The notes below the pieces were generated by a model. The model saw only the letters and a list, made by a program, of their open reading frames with translations. It did no database searches and had not been told where the DNA came from. The position numbers were made by a program, and so were the translations under genes. A stretch of 64,000 bases of DNA from Ornithinimicrobium sp. (GTDB taxonomy: Bacteria > Actinomycetota > Actinomycetes > Actinomycetales > Dermatophilaceae): assembly GCF_030537745.1 (NCBI RefSeq), contig NZ_JAUNVI010000003.1, positions 25,826-89,825 of the forward strand, written 5' to 3'. Shown piece after piece: positions 1 to 8,417 of the stretch; the stretch's first letter is position 1; each line of letters opens with the position of its first letter.

Positions 1-2
1 GG

Positions 3-158
3 GACTCAGACGACGGGGACTCAGACGAACCGGCGGACGAGGCTGAGGTCACCGACACGTCTGAGGCGGAAGAGTCAGGCAAGCGCAAGGGCGGGCGCAC
101 GAGCGTGCCGAGCTGGGACGACATCATGTTTGGCGCCGGCGACCGTCGCCGGCGCTGA
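3..158 (+). CDS. sepH: SepH septation protein, C-terminal end (partial)
   Basis: Only the last 51 codons are present; the gene enters from the left edge. The tail is a low-complexity acidic stretch rich in Asp, Glu and Ser. It is followed by a basic patch and the ending RTSVPSWDDIMFG plus an Arg-rich tip, then TGA at 156-158. A serine-proline-tryptophan motif followed by D-D-I-M-F-G is typical of the extreme C-terminus of actinobacterial SepH (DUF3071), which interacts with FtsZ during septation. The N-terminal DUF3071 domain is outside the window, so the assignment rests on this short conserved tail and on thymidine kinase lying next to it. Confidence 0.7.
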   Translation, partial: DSDDGDSDEPADEAEVTDTSEAEESGKRKGGRTSVPSWDDIMFGAGDRRRR

Positions 159-174
159 CGGTAGGACTGAGCGA

Positions 175-240
175 GCAAGAACGCCCGTCCGGTCCGGCAA
201 GAACGACCGCCCGGACCGGCAACCGCGACCGCCCGGTCAG
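175..240. repeat. 22-bp tandem repeat, three copies, between convergent genes
   Basis: Three consecutive 22-bp units (175-196, 197-218, 219-240) all begin GCAA. Units 1 and 2 differ at three positions, and unit 3 is more diverged. The array fills the gap between the sepH stop and the thymidine kinase stop, running four bases into the kinase gene. It also contains the hairpin described separately, so it may act as a bidirectional terminator. A second 22-bp tandem array sits at 14754-14817, in another convergent gap. Confidence 0.75.
189..219. terminator. Hairpin, probable bidirectional terminator (sepH/tdk)
   Basis: CCGGTCCGG at 189-197 is perfectly complementary to CCGGACCGG at 211-219, giving a 9-bp stem with a 13-nt loop. 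No T-tract follows, which is usual for actinobacterial terminators. It lies between two convergent genes, so it could serve both strands. The stem is created by neighbouring copies of the 22-bp repeat. Confidence 0.5.
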
Positions 241-935
241 GGGGTGGGGGGACGGGGGTGGGGCAGTGCGCAGAGGTCGAGGTCGAATGGGAGGACGTCC
301 GGCGACATCGCTTGGGCACGGGCCGCGGAGGCGTTCATCCGGCGCATGTAGTGACGGCGGCAGAGCATCTCGTACTCGACCGTCGGCACCGCTTGCTCGT
401 CGACGCCAGTGACGTCACCGACCACCACCTGCTCGCCCTCCACGACCATCACCCCATCGACCACGCGGGCGTTGACGGTCGCTGCCTTCCCGCACCAGCA
501 CAACGCCTGCACCTGCAGCTGCTGGGTCCGGTCAGCGAGCTCGATCAACCGGCGCGACCCCGGGAAGAGCTCGGTGCGGAAGTCAGCGGTGATGCCGAAG
601 GCGAAGACGTCGATCCCCATCTCGTCCACCAGGCGCGCGAGTTGCTCGATCTGCACCGGGGTGTAGAACTGGGCCTCGTCGCAGATGAGGTAGTCGACGA
701 TCCGGCCGTTGGTGACTTGGTCGACGACCAGGTCCCAGAAGTCGAGGTCGTCCAGGACCTCCAGCGCCGGCTTGGTCAGCCCGAGCCGCGAGGAGAGGAC
801 GGCCTGCCCCGACCGGTCGTGCTTGCTGAAGAGCAGCCCGGAGCGTCCCCGCGAGGAGTGGGTGTGATCCATCTGGAGCGCAAGGGTCGACTTGCCACAG
901 TCCATCGTCCCGGTAAAGAAGGCAAGTTCGGCCAC
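237..935 (-). CDS. tdk: Thymidine kinase, type II
   Basis: A 232-residue protein that would phosphorylate thymidine to dTMP with ATP in the cytoplasmic salvage pathway. The N-terminus carries a P-loop G-T-M-D-C-G-K-S-T (about residues 9-17), and D-E-A-Q at 86-89 supplies the catalytic glutamate region. A zinc-ribbon lasso is visible as Cys146 and Cys148 (C-W-C) paired with Cys192 and His195 (C-R-R-H). This is the arrangement of the TK1-like type II family, and the length is slightly above the usual 190-215 because of a short Pro-rich tail. The gene is convergent with sepH and lies 40 bp downstream of the phosphodiesterase-like gene on the same strand. Assignment is firm. Confidence 0.93.
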   Translation of the reverse strand: MAELAFFTGTMDCGKSTLALQMDHTHSSRGRSGLLFSKHDRSGQAVLSSRLGLTKPALEVLDDLDFWDLVVDQVTNGRIVDYLICDEAQFYTPVQIEQLARLVDEMGIDVFAFGITADFRTELFPGSRRLIELADRTQQLQVQALCWCGKAATVNARVVDGVMVVEGEQVVVGDVTGVDEQAVPTVEYEMLCRRHYMRRMNASAARAQAMSPDVLPFDLDLCALPHPRPPTP

Positions 936-975
936 GCCGGCAGTCTAGGCGACGAGGGTGCCGTGTCGGTCCGCC

Positions 976-2142
976 TCAGGACTGGTGCACCAGCAACGGG
1001 ACTGCCGTCTCGGCGTCGGTGATCGAGCCGTGGTGCCCCACGAGCCGGACGACCTCGGGCCGCAGCAGCGAAGAGTCCATGACGGTGGCATTGCCGAGCA
1101 TCGCGACGACCAGGTCGCCGACGCGCTCGGCCACCCCTTCACGCACAGGGCCCAGCCAGCCGGACTCCAGCAGCTCTTCGCGGGTGAGCACGATGGCGTC
1201 ATCGGCCAACTCCGCACGCCAGAGTGCGGCCACGTCGTCGACCGCGCCCGGCTCGCACCATACCTGCGGGGCCCGTGGCTCCCCCGCCAGCAGCCGCACC
1301 CCCTGGCCCAGGGGGTCACCGGCGGCCAGATCACGACGCTGCGCGACCGGCGCATCGACCATGCCGTGGTCGGCGGTGACCACGAAGACGGTCCCCTTCG
1401 GGGCAGCCTGCGCCAGGGTGGCGATATAGCTGTCGACCGCCTCGACGGCCTCGCCCCACTCCAGGGTGCCCGGCCCGCGGACATGGCCGACCTTGTCGAC
1501 CTCGTCCCAGTAGGTATAGACGAGTGCTCGTCCCTTGCGCCCCGCCTCCGCGAGCGCGCCGAGCACGCCCCTGACGCGCTCGGCCGTGGTGTCCGCCGCG
1601 CGATAGCCACCGCCGCGCAGGGCTGCGCGGGTGAAGCCCGACCCGTCAAACATCTTTCGCGAGACCGAGGTCATGGTGATGTCGAGTCGCCCGGCCTCCT
1701 GAAACAGGGTGCGGTGTGGCTGGTAGAGCTCCGGCGTCGGACCGTCCCGCCAGGCCAGATGATTGAACAAGCGCTCGCCGCCCTGCAGCCCGGTCTGCCA
1801 GCCGACGACGCCGTGGTCACCCGCCAGGCGTCCGGTGCCCAGGCTGGTCAGGCTGGTCGCGGTCGTCGACGGGAAGCCGCAGTGGGCATCGGGCACCGGC
1901 GAGGTGAGGGTTCGCAGGAAGGGGGCATGCCCGCTTCGTCGTGCCAGCTGCCTGGCCCCGAGCCCGTCGACGAGGACGACGACGACCTGGCGGGTCGGCG
2001 GCAGCGACCAGGTCGGTGCGGGGATACCCTCCGGCAGCCGTCCGCCGAGCGCCAGGAGCGCCGCCGGCACGACCGAGGCCAAACCCTCGCCAGGCGCGGG
2101 TGGCTGATAGGCCGCCCGGGCCGTCTCGACATACGCGCTCAT
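976..2142 (-). CDS. Alkaline phosphatase superfamily protein (nucleotide pyrophosphatase/phosphodiesterase-like)
   Basis: A 388-residue enzyme of the alkaline phosphatase / type I phosphodiesterase superfamily. Visible metal-site motifs are V-L-V-D-G-L-G near residue 59, the nucleophile-containing G-F-P-S-T-T-A-T-S near residues 89-97, and T-A-D-H-G-M in the C-terminal third. No signal peptide is obvious, so it may be cytoplasmic. The substrate cannot be read from sequence; phosphodiester or phosphonate cleavage are both possible. Its ATG overlaps the stop of the upstream DUF5998 gene by 4 bp (ATGA), so the two are translationally coupled. Proteins of this type commonly sit beside DUF5998 in actinobacteria. 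Confidence 0.85.
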   Translation of the reverse strand: MSAYVETARAAYQPPAPGEGLASVVPAALLALGGRLPEGIPAPTWSLPPTRQVVVVLVDGLGARQLARRSGHAPFLRTLTSPVPDAHCGFPSTTATSLTSLGTGRLAGDHGVVGWQTGLQGGERLFNHLAWRDGPTPELYQPHRTLFQEAGRLDITMTSVSRKMFDGSGFTRAALRGGGYRAADTTAERVRGVLGALAEAGRKGRALVYTYWDEVDKVGHVRGPGTLEWGEAVEAVDSYIATLAQAAPKGTVFVVTADHGMVDAPVAQRRDLAAGDPLGQGVRLLAGEPRAPQVWCEPGAVDDVAALWRAELADDAIVLTREELLESGWLGPVREGVAERVGDLVVAMLGNATVMDSSLLRPEVVRLVGHHGSITDAETAVPLLVHQS

Positions 2143-2717
2143 CGCCCGAGGCGGGCCGAGAGCTCCTGGGCGAAGGCCAGGGCACGCTCGAGCCGTTCCA
2201 CGCCTTCCGCGTCCGCCGCAACCCGCAAGGAGATGTCGTCGCTGGCGACGGTGCCCTCATAGCCGTGGTCACCCTCGCACTCGGGGTCGTCGCAGATGGC
2301 CGGGATCAGGTCGACCCGCGCCACCGCACCCCAGCCGAGGGTGAGGGTGGCGGCGCGTCCTTCGAGCCCACCGTCGAAGTTCTCCGGGTCGGGAATGACG
2401 TGGGTGAGCATCACTCCGCGGACCTGTCGCAGCGGCACGGTCTCACTCGTCGCGGTCGCCAGACGCTGGTGCTCGGGGCCCTCGTGGTCGTCGGCGTGCG
2501 CGATGACGAGTCGGCGATCGGTCAGGACGAGGACGGTCAGATGGTTGCGGACGGCGAGCTCGTCGAAGGTCGTCTCGGCGTGGACCAGGTGGCTGACCAC
2601 CTGGTCGCGACCGACCGCGGTGAGCACGACGTCATGGACCACTGCCGGCAGATAGCCGGCGTCCTCGATGTCAGCGACCAGGGACTCGGGCAACGGGGAC
2701 CTCAGGCGACGCACCAT
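2139..2717 (-). CDS. DUF5998 family protein
   Basis: A 192-residue soluble protein recognised as the actinobacterial DUF5998 family. It begins with a helical segment, then a region resembling a PH-like or photosystem-type beta fold with alternating hydrophobic strands (V-L-V-L-T-D-R-R-L-V-I-A), and ends in a helix. It has no transmembrane segment or recognised catalytic motif. Function is unknown. It is the upstream member of a coupled pair with the phosphatase-superfamily gene (4-bp overlap) and lies 23 bp downstream of the Pat-like acetyltransferase gene, so all three are probably cotranscribed. Confidence 0.8.
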   Translation of the reverse strand: MVRRLRSPLPESLVADIEDAGYLPAVVHDVVLTAVGRDQVVSHLVHAETTFDELAVRNHLTVLVLTDRRLVIAHADDHEGPEHQRLATATSETVPLRQVRGVMLTHVIPDPENFDGGLEGRAATLTLGWGAVARVDLIPAICDDPECEGDHGYEGTVASDDISLRVAADAEGVERLERALAFAQELSARLGR

Positions 2718-2740
2718 GGACCCATGGTGCCACCTGGTGT

Positions 2741-5401
2741 TCAGGAGGGCATCGTCCGTCGCTCGGCGTCGGTCCGCGTCGGGACGGGTGCGACGTGGCC
2801 CTGTGCTCCGAGCACCTCAATGCCGAGCGGGTGCGCCATGACCGGGTTGAGTCGCACATAGGCCAACTCGGGATGGTCGTCCGCCAGCACCGACAGGCGG
2901 GCGATGAGATCGTAGAGCGCCTCCAGGTCCACGGGCGGCGCGCCGCGGTAGCCATTGAGCAGCGGCGCGGCCTTGATCGAGGACACCATGTCGATGATGT
3001 CCATGTCGGTCAGCGGTGGGAAGCGGTGCGTGACGTCACCGAGCAGGTCCACCGGCACGCCAGCCACGCCAAAGCTGATGACCGGCCCGAAGAGCGGGTC
3101 CTCAGAGCTGAGGATCTCCACCGCCACGCCCGGCGGCGCCATCCGCTGCAGCGCGATACCTTCGGCCCCCAGGGGCGAGATGAGCGCTTCCAGGTCACGA
3201 TAGGCCGCGCCGACGGCCTTCGGGTGCCGCAGGCCGGTCCGCACCCAGCCCTGCCCGGGTTGGTGCCGCAGGAGCGGAGAGGTCGCCTTGAGCACGATGG
3301 TGCCCTCCTGCTCCTTGTAGGCGGCGACCGCCTCCACGTCCGAGGTCACGGGGATCATCGGCCAGACCGGTATGCCGTAGGCCTGCAGCAGCGCGGTGGC
3401 CTCCTCCTCGGCCAGGTCGGTGCCGGCCGGGTCACGGCGCAGGGCCGTCTCGATGACGTCGTTAGCGGTGCGGCGGTTGATGCCCTCGGGACGGACCCGT
3501 TCGCCGTGGTCAGTCCGCAGCCACGCGGCGTAGTTGGTCGCTGCGGCGAGCGCGAGGACAGCGTCCTCGGGGGTGGGGTAGGCCGGCACGCCGCTGCCGG
3601 GAGTGACCCCCCGCATGCCGAGGAAGGTGGCGACGCACGGTTTTCCGGCGGCGGCCACCGCCTCGCCCAAGGCTTGGACCACCTCGGGGTCGATGCGGGC
3701 GACCGGCGGGCTGAAGCAGGCGATGACCGAATCGACGTCCGGGTCAGCCAGCGCCGCCTCGACAGTGGCGCGGATCTGCTCGGTCACCGCCTCCGCGTGG
3801 AGGGTGACCGGGCCGTGGACGACCTCCAGGTCCCAGGACTGGGCGGCACCGGCCGCCAAGGAACCGAGGGCGTGGCTGTTGGTCACCACGGCGACGCGCC
3901 GACCGGCGGGGAGCGGCTGGTTGATGACGAGCTGGGCGACGTCGAAGAGCTGGTGGACGTTCTCCGCACGGATCACGCCCGCCTGCTTGAGCATCTGCGC
4001 GAACGCTTCAGGGCGCTCCCGCGTGGAACGCACGTGGTGACCGGCCGGCGCCTTCTGGCCACCTGCCCCCGACTTCACCACGATGACCGGCTTGATCGAG
4101 GCGAGTTTGCGGGCGATGCGGGAGAACTTTCGTGGGTTGCCCATCGACTCCAGGTAGAGGCCGACGGCACGGGTGTCCTCGTCGTCCAGCCAGTACTGCA
4201 TCAGGTCGTTGCCGGAGATGTCGACCCGATTGCCGGCGGAGGCGAAGGTGGAGATGCCTAGACCTCGACGCTGGGCCGAGGAGAGGACGGTCACCCCCAG
4301 CGCGCCCGACTGCGCGAACAGTCCCAGACCACCATGGCCAGGGACATGCCCCGTGTCCGCGATGGAGGCATTGAGCCGCACGGTCGGGTCGGTGTTGATC
4401 AGCCCGAAACTATTGGGTCCGAGGACGCGCATCCCGGACCGGCGGGCCTGGCGCAGCAGGCGACGCTGCAGCGCCTCCCCCTCGGGGCCGGACTCGGCGA
4501 AGCCCTCGGAGGCGACCAGCAGCGCCTTCACGCCTGCGGTGGCGCACTCGGCGACAGCGTCGAGCACGTCCTTGGCCGGGACTGCGATCACGGCCAGGTC
4601 CACGGCGGCATCGATGTCGCCGACCGAGGCGTAGGTCGGGTGACCGTTGATCAGCGTCCCCGGCTGAGCCCGATTGTTGACGGCATACACCTGCCCGGTG
4701 TAGCCACCGTCGACGATGTCGTCGAAGAAGGCACGCCCCACCGTGCCCGTCGTGCGGCCGGTGCCGATCACCGCAACCGTGGACGGGTAAAGCACTTGAC
4801 GCACCGACCGTGCCTCCGACCGGTGCTCCCGCGACATGCGGACCGCGCGGGAGGCGTCGGTCGGCTCGATGTCGAAGGAGACCGCGATGACGCCGTCGTC
4901 GAACTCGTGGGCGACCTCATACCCTGCGTCCTTGAAGACGCTGATCATCTTGCGGTTCTGGGGCAGGACGTCGGCGAGGAACTGCTTGACGCCGTCCTCG
5001 CGGGCGATGTCGGCCAGGTGCTCGAGCAGGACCGAGCCGATGCCTCGCCCGTGGTGGTGGTCAGAGACGTTGAACGCCACTTCGGCCACCGGTCCGCTGG
5101 GCTTGAGCCGGTCGTAGCGACCGATGCCCACGAGCTGGTCGTTGATCATCATGACCAAGGCCACCCGGTCGCTGTAGTCGACATGGGTGAAGCGGTGCAC
5201 GTCGCGGTCCGAGAGCCGCTTGATCGGGGCGAAGAAGCGCAGGTAGATGGACTCCGCGGACTGTGCGGCGTGGAACTCGTGGATGGGCTCGATGTCGTCG
5301 GGGCGGATCGGGCGCACATGCCCGACCCTGCCGTCGGAGAGGACGACGTCGGCCTCCCACTCCTGCGGGTAGCCCGGGGGCAACTCTGCCTGCTCCGTCA
5401 T
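2741..5401 (-). CDS. GNAT acetyltransferase fused to NDP-forming acyl-CoA synthetase-like domains (Pat-type)
   Basis: An 886-residue multidomain protein. Residues about 25-170 form a GNAT acetyltransferase domain with the acetyl-CoA loop G-R-G-I-G near 118-122. From about 198 there is a CoA-binding Rossmann domain (V-A-V-I-G-T-G-R), then succinyl-CoA-ligase-like regions and a C-terminal ATP-grasp domain. This GNAT-first order is typical of actinobacterial Pat proteins that acetylate and silence acetyl-CoA synthetase; enterobacterial PatZ has the GNAT domain last. The S-H-T-G signature of active NDP-forming synthetases is not seen (G-H-H-V occupies the region), so the ligase part may be a regulatory sensor. 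The start is ATG 5401, just before the conserved region. The frame stays open to 5956, but that upstream part lies antisense to the nitroreductase gene. Confidence 0.85.
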   Translation of the reverse strand: MTEQAELPPGYPQEWEADVVLSDGRVGHVRPIRPDDIEPIHEFHAAQSAESIYLRFFAPIKRLSDRDVHRFTHVDYSDRVALVMMINDQLVGIGRYDRLKPSGPVAEVAFNVSDHHHGRGIGSVLLEHLADIAREDGVKQFLADVLPQNRKMISVFKDAGYEVAHEFDDGVIAVSFDIEPTDASRAVRMSREHRSEARSVRQVLYPSTVAVIGTGRTTGTVGRAFFDDIVDGGYTGQVYAVNNRAQPGTLINGHPTYASVGDIDAAVDLAVIAVPAKDVLDAVAECATAGVKALLVASEGFAESGPEGEALQRRLLRQARRSGMRVLGPNSFGLINTDPTVRLNASIADTGHVPGHGGLGLFAQSGALGVTVLSSAQRRGLGISTFASAGNRVDISGNDLMQYWLDDEDTRAVGLYLESMGNPRKFSRIARKLASIKPVIVVKSGAGGQKAPAGHHVRSTRERPEAFAQMLKQAGVIRAENVHQLFDVAQLVINQPLPAGRRVAVVTNSHALGSLAAGAAQSWDLEVVHGPVTLHAEAVTEQIRATVEAALADPDVDSVIACFSPPVARIDPEVVQALGEAVAAAGKPCVATFLGMRGVTPGSGVPAYPTPEDAVLALAAATNYAAWLRTDHGERVRPEGINRRTANDVIETALRRDPAGTDLAEEEATALLQAYGIPVWPMIPVTSDVEAVAAYKEQEGTIVLKATSPLLRHQPGQGWVRTGLRHPKAVGAAYRDLEALISPLGAEGIALQRMAPPGVAVEILSSEDPLFGPVISFGVAGVPVDLLGDVTHRFPPLTDMDIIDMVSSIKAAPLLNGYRGAPPVDLEALYDLIARLSVLADDHPELAYVRLNPVMAHPLGIEVLGAQGHVAPVPTRTDAERRTMPS

Positions 5402-5503
5402 GGGTCCACTATCCCACTGGGCGTGCACCGCAGGCTCGCTGCTGTCCCCCGGCTCCCGCCGCAGGCGGCGGCCTTGTCCCCGCGGCGTGCCACGATCGTC
5501 CGC

Positions 5504-6130
5504 ATGGACTTCAAGGACGTGGTGCGACGGCGGCGGATGGTGCGGGCCTACGACCCGGACCGACCGGTGCCCCGAGAAGTCATCGACCGGGCGCTGGAGC
5601 ACGCGATCAGGGCGCCGAGCGCCGGTTTCTCCCAGGGCTGGGACTTCCTCGTCCTGACCCAAGCAGCTGACCGCGAGCGCTTCTGGGCATCCACGAGCCC
5701 GAGCGAGGGTGGCGCGCCCGACTCCTGGCTGCGCGGGGTGAGGACCGCGCCCTGCCTGATCGTGTGCCTCTCGGACAAGGACACCTACCTGTCCCGCTAC
5801 GCCGAGGCGGACAAAGGGTGGACGGACCGTGACGAGGCGCGCTGGCCGGTCCCCTTCTGGGACGTCGACACCGGGATGGCGGCGCTGCTGATGTTGCTCA
5901 CGGCGGTCGATGAGGGCTTGGGCGGGCTCTTCTTCGGGGTGCCACCGGAGCGGCACGAGGGCGTGCGCAACGACTTTTCCATCCCGTCCGGCAGAGGCTT
6001 CGTCGGGGTGGTGGCGATGGGGTATGGCGTGCCGGACCGCCGGTCTCCGTCCTTACGTCGTGGTCGCCGACCGGTCGCGGACGTGGCTCACGAGGGACGT
6101 TTTGGACACCGATGGGCCACTTCGCCCTGA
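5504..6130 (+). CDS. Nitroreductase family protein
   Basis: A 208-residue FMN-dependent nitroreductase-fold protein. The N-terminus has the family pattern F-K-D-V-V-x-R-R-R-M-V-R-x-Y, and residues A-P-S-A-G-F-S-Q match the FMN-binding A-P-S loop. A Gly-rich segment (L-G-G-L-F-F-G-V-P) near residue 140 corresponds to the conserved C-terminal flavin contact. Substrate is unknown; nitro compounds, quinones or enones are typical. The start at 5504 sits about 100 bp from the divergent Pat-like gene start at 5401. The Arg-rich C-terminal tail is poorly conserved-looking. Confidence 0.82.
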   Translation: MDFKDVVRRRRMVRAYDPDRPVPREVIDRALEHAIRAPSAGFSQGWDFLVLTQAADRERFWASTSPSEGGAPDSWLRGVRTAPCLIVCLSDKDTYLSRYAEADKGWTDRDEARWPVPFWDVDTGMAALLMLLTAVDEGLGGLFFGVPPERHEGVRNDFSIPSGRGFVGVVAMGYGVPDRRSPSLRRGRRPVADVAHEGRFGHRWATSP

Positions 6131-6141
6131 CGTGCTGGCCC

Positions 6142-7068
6142 TCAGTGCTCCTGCTGGCGCAAGAACTCCCCCACTTCGGCCCGGGTCGGCGCTGTGTCCG
6201 GCCCCCTGCGGGTCACCTTGATCGCTCCTGCCGCGTTGGCGCGGCGTGCCGCCTGGAGCCAGTCGGTGCCCAGGACTCGCTCGCCGCAGAGCACCCCGGT
6301 GTGCGTGTCCCCGGCACCGTTGGTGTCGAGCGGTGTCTGCGGATAGCCCGGCACAGAGGTCGTCCGACCCTCGACGTGCACGAAGCACCCCGCTGGTCCG
6401 TCGCGCACGATCACCGCGGCCGCCCTCGACAGACGCGCGGCGACTGCCCCGCAGGACGCTTCGGCATCGTCGACCCCGGTCAGCTCCTGGGCCTCCTGCG
6501 CGTTAGAGGTCCACACGTCCGTCATGCCCAGCAGGCGGGCGGCGATCTCCGCAGGGATGTCGGCGAGGGCGGCCCCAGGGTCGAGGACGACGACGACGCC
6601 CTCGGGCAGGTCGGTGAGCCACTGCAGGAGCGGGTCTCGGGTCGGCGGGTAGAGGCTGTAGCCGGTGACGCACACCAGGTCGCCCGGTTGGGGCTCGCTG
6701 GTCTGCAGGGAGGTGACGGAGATCTCCCGCTCTGCTCCATACGTAGTCACGAAGGTGCGCTCCGCGCTCGGCTCGACGAGGACGACGCAGATGCCGGTGT
6801 CCAGGCCGGGAACCGGAGGGGCGCTCACCTCGACCCCCTCGTCGGTCAACGCCTGGCGCACCAGGTCACCGTTGGCACCGGTGCCGTGGGCGCCGGCGTG
6901 GGCAGCCGGTGCGCCAGTGCGCGCGGCGGCGAGCAGGGTGCTGACGGCCCCGCCGGCATAGCGCCGATAGGTGGCCGCGTTGACGTTGCCGCCGCGAACG
7001 GGCAGGCCGGGCACCTCGAGCACGACGTCGACCAACGCCTGCCCGGTATGGATCACTCTGGCACTCAC
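6142..7068 (-). CDS. PfkB family carbohydrate kinase
   Basis: A 308-residue ribokinase-like kinase. The N-terminal strand reads V-I-H-T-G-Q-A-L-V-D-V and is followed by the sugar-contacting G-G-N-V-N-A-A. The C-terminal signature D-T-N-G-A-G-D-T-H-T-G contains the catalytic aspartate and anion hole. It would phosphorylate a sugar or nucleoside with ATP; the exact substrate is not readable. It starts with GTG and is divergent from the M20 gene with only 26 bp between start codons. It is convergent with the nitroreductase gene. Confidence 0.85.
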   Translation of the reverse strand: MSARVIHTGQALVDVVLEVPGLPVRGGNVNAATYRRYAGGAVSTLLAAARTGAPAAHAGAHGTGANGDLVRQALTDEGVEVSAPPVPGLDTGICVVLVEPSAERTFVTTYGAEREISVTSLQTSEPQPGDLVCVTGYSLYPPTRDPLLQWLTDLPEGVVVVLDPGAALADIPAEIAARLLGMTDVWTSNAQEAQELTGVDDAEASCGAVAARLSRAAAVIVRDGPAGCFVHVEGRTTSVPGYPQTPLDTNGAGDTHTGVLCGERVLGTDWLQAARRANAAGAIKVTRRGPDTAPTRAEVGEFLRQQEH

Positions 7069-7094
7069 GAAGGTCAGCCTGCCACGATGAGGGC

Positions 7095-8372
7095 ATGAGC
7101 ACCGCCACTTCCCGCGTCCTGTCCCGCCTCGACCAGCACCGCCCCTGGCTCGAGGACCTCTACCGCCACCTGCACGCCCACCCCGAGCTGTCCATGGCTG
7201 AGCACGCGACCTCTGCTCGGGTCATCGAGGAGATCAAGGGTATGGAGGGTGCCGAGGAGCTGGAGATCGTGACCGGCCTCGCGACCACCGGGGTGGTGGT
7301 CGTGGTCCGCAACGGCGAAGGCCCGACGGTGCTGATGCGGGCCGACATGGACGGGCTGCCCGTGGCGGAGGACAGCGGGCTCGACTATGCGTCCACGGTC
7401 CGGGTGCAGAACGAGCTGGGCGAGAGCGTGCCGGTCATGCATGCCTGCGGCCACGACACCCACGTGGCCACGCTGCTCGCGTCGTTGCGTCTGCTGCTGG
7501 AGTCACGGGATGCCTGGTCGGGGACCCTGCTCGTGGTCTTCCAGCCCGCAGAGGAAGCCGAGAACGGGGCCGACGCGATGGTGGCCGACGGCCTCGTCGA
7601 CCGGTTGCCCGCACCGGACGTGGCGCTCAGCCAGCACGTGCTGCCCGGCCCGGCCGGGTCGGTCCTGGTGGCGTCCGGGCCGATCATGGCCAGCTGCGAC
7701 GACTTCCGGATCACGTTGCGCGGCAAGGGCGGTCACGGATCCGCGCCGCACACCGCGCTGGACCCCGTGGTGATGGCGGCCTCGCTGGTCATGCGGCTGC
7801 AGACGATCGTGTCGCGGCAGACCTCTCCGGCTGCCACTGCGGTGGTCACCGTCGGCCGGATGGTGGCGGGCACCAAGACCAACATCATCCCCGAGCAGGC
7901 GGTGCTGGAGGGAACGGTGCGGACCTATGACGCAGACGTGGCCGCCGCGTGCCTGGCCGCGATCGAGCGGACCACCCGGGCCGAGGCTGCCGCCTGGGGC
8001 GCGCCGGAGCCAAAGTTCGAGACCTTCGACCACCTGCCGGTCACGGACAACGATCCCGAGACCACCGCCGTCGTCCGCTCCGCGCTCGCGGCTGAGCTGG
8101 GCGAGGACCAGGTCCGCGTCTTCCACCCCGAGAGTGGCTCGGAGGACTTCTCCTCGCTGCCGAACGCCTGGGGAATCCCCTACTGCTACTGGGGCTTCGG
8201 TGCCTTCGAAGCCTCGGACTGGAGGAAGCGGGAAGCGGCCGGGACGCTCGCTGAGCTGCCCGACAACCACTCGCCGCAGTTTGTCCCCGTCCTGCAGCCG
8301 ATGCTCGACACCGGGGTGCGCGCGATGGTCGCCGCGACGCTGGCCTGGGTCGGCGTCGGGTCGGGCCACTAA
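7095..8372 (+). CDS. M20D family amidohydrolase (HipO/AbgB-like)
   Basis: A 425-residue metallo-amidohydrolase of the hippurate/N-acyl-amino-acid hydrolase type. Metal-binding motifs are H-A-C-G-H-D-T-H at 116-123 and Q-P-A-E-E-A-E-N-G-A near 150-159. G-K-G-G-H-G-S-A-P-H marks the dimerisation-domain region, and the C-terminal S-E-D-F supplies the last metal-site residues. It would hydrolyse N-acyl amino acids or related amides in the cytoplasm; no signal peptide is present. It stands alone, divergent from a PfkB kinase. Start ATG 7095 fits the family N-terminus (helical segment before H-A-H-P-E-L-S). Confidence 0.87.
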   Translation: MSTATSRVLSRLDQHRPWLEDLYRHLHAHPELSMAEHATSARVIEEIKGMEGAEELEIVTGLATTGVVVVVRNGEGPTVLMRADMDGLPVAEDSGLDYASTVRVQNELGESVPVMHACGHDTHVATLLASLRLLLESRDAWSGTLLVVFQPAEEAENGADAMVADGLVDRLPAPDVALSQHVLPGPAGSVLVASGPIMASCDDFRITLRGKGGHGSAPHTALDPVVMAASLVMRLQTIVSRQTSPAATAVVTVGRMVAGTKTNIIPEQAVLEGTVRTYDADVAAACLAAIERTTRAEAAAWGAPEPKFETFDHLPVTDNDPETTAVVRSALAAELGEDQVRVFHPESGSEDFSSLPNAWGIPYCYWGFGAFEASDWRKREAAGTLAELPDNHSPQFVPVLQPMLDTGVRAMVAATLAWVGVGSGH

Positions 8373-8417
8373 GCCTTTGAGCCGCCCGTGACGACTACAG
8401 GGGTGAGGGCCCTTCGG

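Noticed and set aside
258..1022. Plus-strand open frame antisense to thymidine kinase
   Set aside because: The minus-strand frame has all TK motifs; the antisense product is compositionally biased and without motifs.
5402..5956. N-terminal extension of the GNAT-synthetase fusion
   Set aside because: The extra 185 codons lie antisense to the nitroreductase gene and show no domain, while ATG 5401 precedes the conserved GNAT fold.
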